From an uncultured Maribacter sp. (GTDB taxonomy: Bacteria; Bacteroidota; Bacteroidia; Flavobacteriales; Flavobacteriaceae): a DNA stretch of 64,000 nucleotides. Position numbers and translations under genes: made by a program. Below are positions 61,484 to 64,000 of this stretch, in pieces. Under the pieces are notes generated by a model. That model was not told where the DNA came from, did not search any database, and worked only from the letters and a program-made list of their open reading frames with translations. The stretch covers positions 310,001 to 374,000 of the forward strand of contig NZ_CANMRY010000004.1 in assembly GCF_947500405.1 (NCBI RefSeq). The letters are read 5' to 3'. Numbering within the stretch: the first letter of the stretch is position 1; each line of letters begins with the position of its first letter.

Positions 61484-61606
61484 TTAAATCAGTTTTCTTA
61501 TTAGAGAGGTTTTTTTTTATAAACTAATTACTTTTTTTAGTTTATATTTTTTAAATATAAATCGATTAAAAAGAGGTAGTTTCGCGGCTTAATTTAGCCT
61601 GTTGTT

Positions 61607-62053
61607 ATGAAACGCATAAATGAGTATAAAAAATTATTTGGAGTAGAAAAAGAGATAGATCTTAAACTACTAAAAAAGAGTTATCGTAATTTAGTAAAAG
61701 AGTGGCATCCAGATAAATTTCAAGATGGAGATATTAAGCAACAAGAAGCTGAAGTACAAAGTCGTAGAATTATTGATGGGTATCATTTTTTAGTTAGCAT
61801 GGCTCCTGAAACTAAAGAGAAAAATCTAGAAACATATACCAAAACTATTACAAAAGAAGCTATAGCAGATTATAAACATAAAGGGTTATTGTTAGAAGTT
61901 ACTTTTACTGATGATACAACGTATGAGTATTTTGGAGTAACAAAATCTGTTTACATTAAAATGATGAATGCATCTAATCTTAATCGTTTTGCAAGACGTA
62001 GTATTTATCCAAAATACACATATAGAAAATCTAAAGGCGCTTTAGTAGGGTAG
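61607..62053 (+). CDS. DnaJ-like J-domain plus KTSC domain protein
   Basis: The 148-residue protein has an N-terminal J-domain containing the obligatory HPD (KSYRNLVKEWHPDKFQDG, about residues 27-44), which should stimulate a DnaK-type ATPase. Its C-terminal 60 residues match the KTSC domain (LEVTFTDDTTYEYFGVTKSVYIKMMNASNLNRFARRSIYPKY), otherwise linked to lysyl-tRNA synthetases or found alone. The combination is a known minor architecture in Bacteroidota. It starts a probable unit with two DEAD-box helicases, 18 and 7 bases apart, so a role in RNA or ribosome quality control is a fair inference. Confidence 0.88.
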   Translation: MKRINEYKKLFGVEKEIDLKLLKKSYRNLVKEWHPDKFQDGDIKQQEAEVQSRRIIDGYHFLVSMAPETKEKNLETYTKTITKEAIADYKHKGLLLEVTFTDDTTYEYFGVTKSVYIKMMNASNLNRFARRSIYPKYTYRKSKGALVG

Positions 62054-62071
62054 TTGTAAAAAGTAAATGTT

Positions 62072-63409
62072 ATGGTAAAACAATTTTCAGATTTAGGAAT
62101 TAAAGAAGAATTTCAACAGCGTTTAGAAGAATTAAACATTTCTAAACCTACAGAAATACAGAAAAAGACAATTCCACTTGTATTAAATGCCAAGAAAGAT
62201 ATTGTTGCTTTGGCAAAAACTGGAACTGGAAAAACTGTAGCATTTGGGGTTCCTCTATTACAATTAGTAGAGATTACAAATCCACAAATACAAGTGGTAA
62301 TCTTAACACCTACAAGAGAATTGGGACATCAAATTTATGCTAACCTTATTTCATATGCATCTAGTAATTCTTCTATCTCTATAGCTTCTATTTGTGGAGG
62401 AATACCAATAAAACCGCAAGTAGAGAGATTAGAAAGTGCTACACATATTGTGGTGGCTACTCCAGGGCGTTTGGTAGATTTAATAAATAGAAAATCCATA
62501 CATCTAAAAGATGTAAAGTATTTAGTTTTAGATGAAGCCGATGAAATGGTTAGTAATTTAAAAACCGACCTAGATCCAATTGTACATGAAATTCCTGAAA
62601 CAAAAAGAACACTTTTGTTTACAGCAACTATGCCAGGTACTATTAAGCAATTAATACAAAATTATTTATCTAAACATGTAACACAGGTAGAGGTAGATAT
62701 GGGCACTGTTGGCCACCAAGGTATAGACCACCAATATATAGTTGTAGAGCCAATAGAAAAATTAGAGGTGCTTCTTCATTTTTTAAGTTCTAGAGAAGGA
62801 CAAAGGGGGATTATTTTTTGCAAAACAAAAGCTGCGGTTAATAAACTTGCAAAAAAGCTCGCCATAAATAAATTTTCTTCGGGATCGCTTCATGGTAGTT
62901 TAACTCAGGGGATAAGAGACCGTGTTATGGGGCAATTTAGAGAAGGACATATTAATATTTTGGTTGCAACAGACTTAGCTGCTCGTGGAATAGATGTTAA
63001 AGAAATAGCTTATGTTATAAATTATCATTTACCAGATACGTATGACGCTTATGTGCATAGAAGCGGACGTACAGCTAGGGCAGGAGCAAAAGGACTTTCT
63101 CTTACTATTTTACAACAAGAAGAGGAAATAGAAATTGCAGATTTTGAAAAAGAATTAGGAATTAGTTTTTATAAATCTAAAAAAGCGAACCCCCAAAGTA
63201 TTGAAGAAAATAATAGTTTGTTATGGGCAAAGAAAATATTTAAGACAAAACCTAATAGAGAGGTTTCTAAAGATTTTAAAGAGAAAATTAAAACTATTTT
63301 TCATCACTTAACTAAAGAAGAATTAGTAGAAAAAATATTAGCCAATCATTTAGAGCAAACAAATAGTATAGTTACAAAGTCAGATACTCCTATAAAGAAT
63401 AAAAAGTAA
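62072..63409 (+). CDS. DEAD-box ATP-dependent RNA helicase
   Basis: This superfamily 2 RNA helicase of 445 residues has a Q motif near FSDLGIKEEFQQRL...KPTEIQKKTIP. Walker A is AKTGTGKT, then PTRELGHQ, TPGRLVD, the VLDEADEM box, FTATMPG, IIFCKTKAAV, VATDLAARGIDV and HRSGRTARAG. The C-terminal 70 residues are lysine-rich and may bind RNA. They carry no DbpA or RGG-type domain, so a specific orthologue is not named. It sits between the DnaJ-KTSC gene and a second DEAD-like helicase. Confidence 0.95.
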   Translation: MVKQFSDLGIKEEFQQRLEELNISKPTEIQKKTIPLVLNAKKDIVALAKTGTGKTVAFGVPLLQLVEITNPQIQVVILTPTRELGHQIYANLISYASSNSSISIASICGGIPIKPQVERLESATHIVVATPGRLVDLINRKSIHLKDVKYLVLDEADEMVSNLKTDLDPIVHEIPETKRTLLFTATMPGTIKQLIQNYLSKHVTQVEVDMGTVGHQGIDHQYIVVEPIEKLEVLLHFLSSREGQRGIIFCKTKAAVNKLAKKLAINKFSSGSLHGSLTQGIRDRVMGQFREGHINILVATDLAARGIDVKEIAYVINYHLPDTYDAYVHRSGRTARAGAKGLSLTILQQEEEIEIADFEKELGISFYKSKKANPQSIEENNSLLWAKKIFKTKPNREVSKDFKEKIKTIFHHLTKEELVEKILANHLEQTNSIVTKSDTPIKNKK

Positions 63410-63416
63410 TAGTTTA

Positions 63417-64000
63417 ATGGCAAACCCAATAAAAGCGCAACAAGATATTCTAAATAAATTGCAGATTAATGCGTTGCACCCAATGCAAGAAGAAGCTATT
63501 ACTACTATACCATCTACTAAGAATACAATACTACTTTCTCCTACAGGAACGGGGAAAACTTTAGCTTTTTTATTGCCATTAATTAATGTTTTGGATCCGG
63601 ATACTAAAGAAATACAAGCTTTAATTATTGTACCAACTAGAGAATTAGCAATACAAATAGAACAAGTAACTCGTAACATGGGAACAGGTTTTAAAGTAAA
63701 TGCTGTATATGGTGGTAGACCTATGTCTAAAGATAAAATAGATATAAAGCATAAACCAGCTATTTTAATAGGAACTCCTGGCAGAATATTAGATCATATA
63801 GATAGTGAACGGTTTTCTACAGAAAGTGTTAAAACTTTAATTTTAGATGAGTTTGATAAGTCTTTGGAAATAGGGTTTGAAGATGAAATGAGCTCTATTT
63901 TAGAAGAACTTCCAAGTTTGGATAGACGTATATTAACATCTGCTACACAGGGAGTTAAAATTCCAAATTTCGTAAAAATAGAGCAGCCTAAAATTATAAA
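63417..64000 (+). CDS. DEAD-box-like helicase with a DEFD motif (3' end beyond window)
   Basis: My translation from the ATG at 63417 gives MANPIKAQQDILNKLQI, then LHPMQEEAITTIPSTKNTILLSPTGTGKTLAFLLPLINVL, PTRELAIQIEQ, GTPGRILDHI, ILDEFDKSLEIGF and TSATQGVKIPNF: helicase motifs Q-like, I, Ia, Ib, II and III. Motif II reads DEFD instead of DEAD, and motif III is TSAT instead of SAT. About 194 codons are visible and the second RecA-like domain lies beyond the edge. It starts seven bases after the previous helicase and may be coupled to it. No orthologue is named for lack of the C-terminal half. Confidence 0.85.
   Translation, partial: MANPIKAQQDILNKLQINALHPMQEEAITTIPSTKNTILLSPTGTGKTLAFLLPLINVLDPDTKEIQALIIVPTRELAIQIEQVTRNMGTGFKVNAVYGGRPMSKDKIDIKHKPAILIGTPGRILDHIDSERFSTESVKTLILDEFDKSLEIGFEDEMSSILEELPSLDRRILTSATQGVKIPNFVKIEQPKII

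Noticed and set aside
1..64000. tRNA, rRNA, CRISPR arrays, intact IS elements
   Set aside because: I looked in all intergenic gaps and found no cloverleaf-like sequence with CCA-end context, no regularly spaced repeats and no transposase frames; a covariance search could still find a small ncRNA.

Overview
The window is a chromosomal segment of a member of the Bacteroidota, most likely a marine Flavobacteriaceae. The evidence is the strongly AT-rich sequence, promoter-like elements of the Bacteroidota type (TTTG, about 18 bp, then TAnnTTTG), the near absence of Shine-Dalgarno sequences, many lipoproteins with an LxxC lipobox, and family-typical genes such as fused alpha/beta E1 2-oxoacid dehydrogenases, DUF1835, a DUF4369-TlpA-type protein and a MutS2 without an Smr domain. 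It is mostly housekeeping sequence. I see no rRNA, tRNA, CRISPR array, prophage or intact insertion sequence.

Layout. 1-7.1 kb: the 5' part of leuC, recG, and a translationally coupled M1 aminopeptidase plus two tandem patatins. 7.2-11 kb: a degenerate OmpA-like protein, a glutamate-synthase-like flavoprotein and an M20 hydrolase. 11.1-17.6 kb: pcrA/uvrD, Sua5, an OmpA lipoprotein, a glycosyltransferase, an orphan HsdR_N-type protein and holA. 17.6-26.6 kb: a fused E1 dehydrogenase, a large fusion of an M1-like pseudopeptidase with an outer-membrane barrel, a LOG protein and uvrA. 26.7-29.1 kb: a Tudor-like protein and a divergent cluster, namely an S24 (LexA-like) repressor facing a 64-residue ORF with a beta-clamp-binding motif and a TIGR03915 repair protein. 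29-35.6 kb: ppnP, a gamma-glutamyltransferase, an AcpH-like protein, glmM, an LpxL-like acyltransferase and a rhomboid protease. 35.6-45.8 kb: copy A of a 99-nt repeat, a propeller plus beta-helix lipoprotein, a TlpA-type protein, a GlcD-type oxidase, an LpxH-like phosphatase, aroC and a dicarboxylate symporter. 45.8-56.4 kb: MscS, a DCC protein, MutS2, a lipoprotein, ung, a response regulator, a nucleoside phosphorylase operon, SUI1 and a 2OG dioxygenase. 56.4-64 kb: a second E1 fusion, two paralogous small exported proteins, HPF, then a decayed stretch (FKBP pseudogene, repeat copy B, ORF fragment), followed by a DnaJ-KTSC protein and two DEAD-box helicases.

DNA maintenance is well represented (RecG, UvrD, UvrA, HolA, MutS2, Ung, TIGR03915), although the genes are scattered over several operons. 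The part that looks most like an undescribed system is 27.2-29.0 kb. There an apparently self-cleaving repressor sits beside three operator-like palindromes that overlap both divergent promoters. A fourth site lies inside the small clamp-motif ORF, so a damage-controlled repair switch is plausible. The other stretch that departs from ordinary gene order is 60.3-61.5 kb, which holds a recently frameshifted gene, an inverted repeat and one copy of a dispersed three-hairpin element whose other copy lies about 25 kb away in the opposite orientation.
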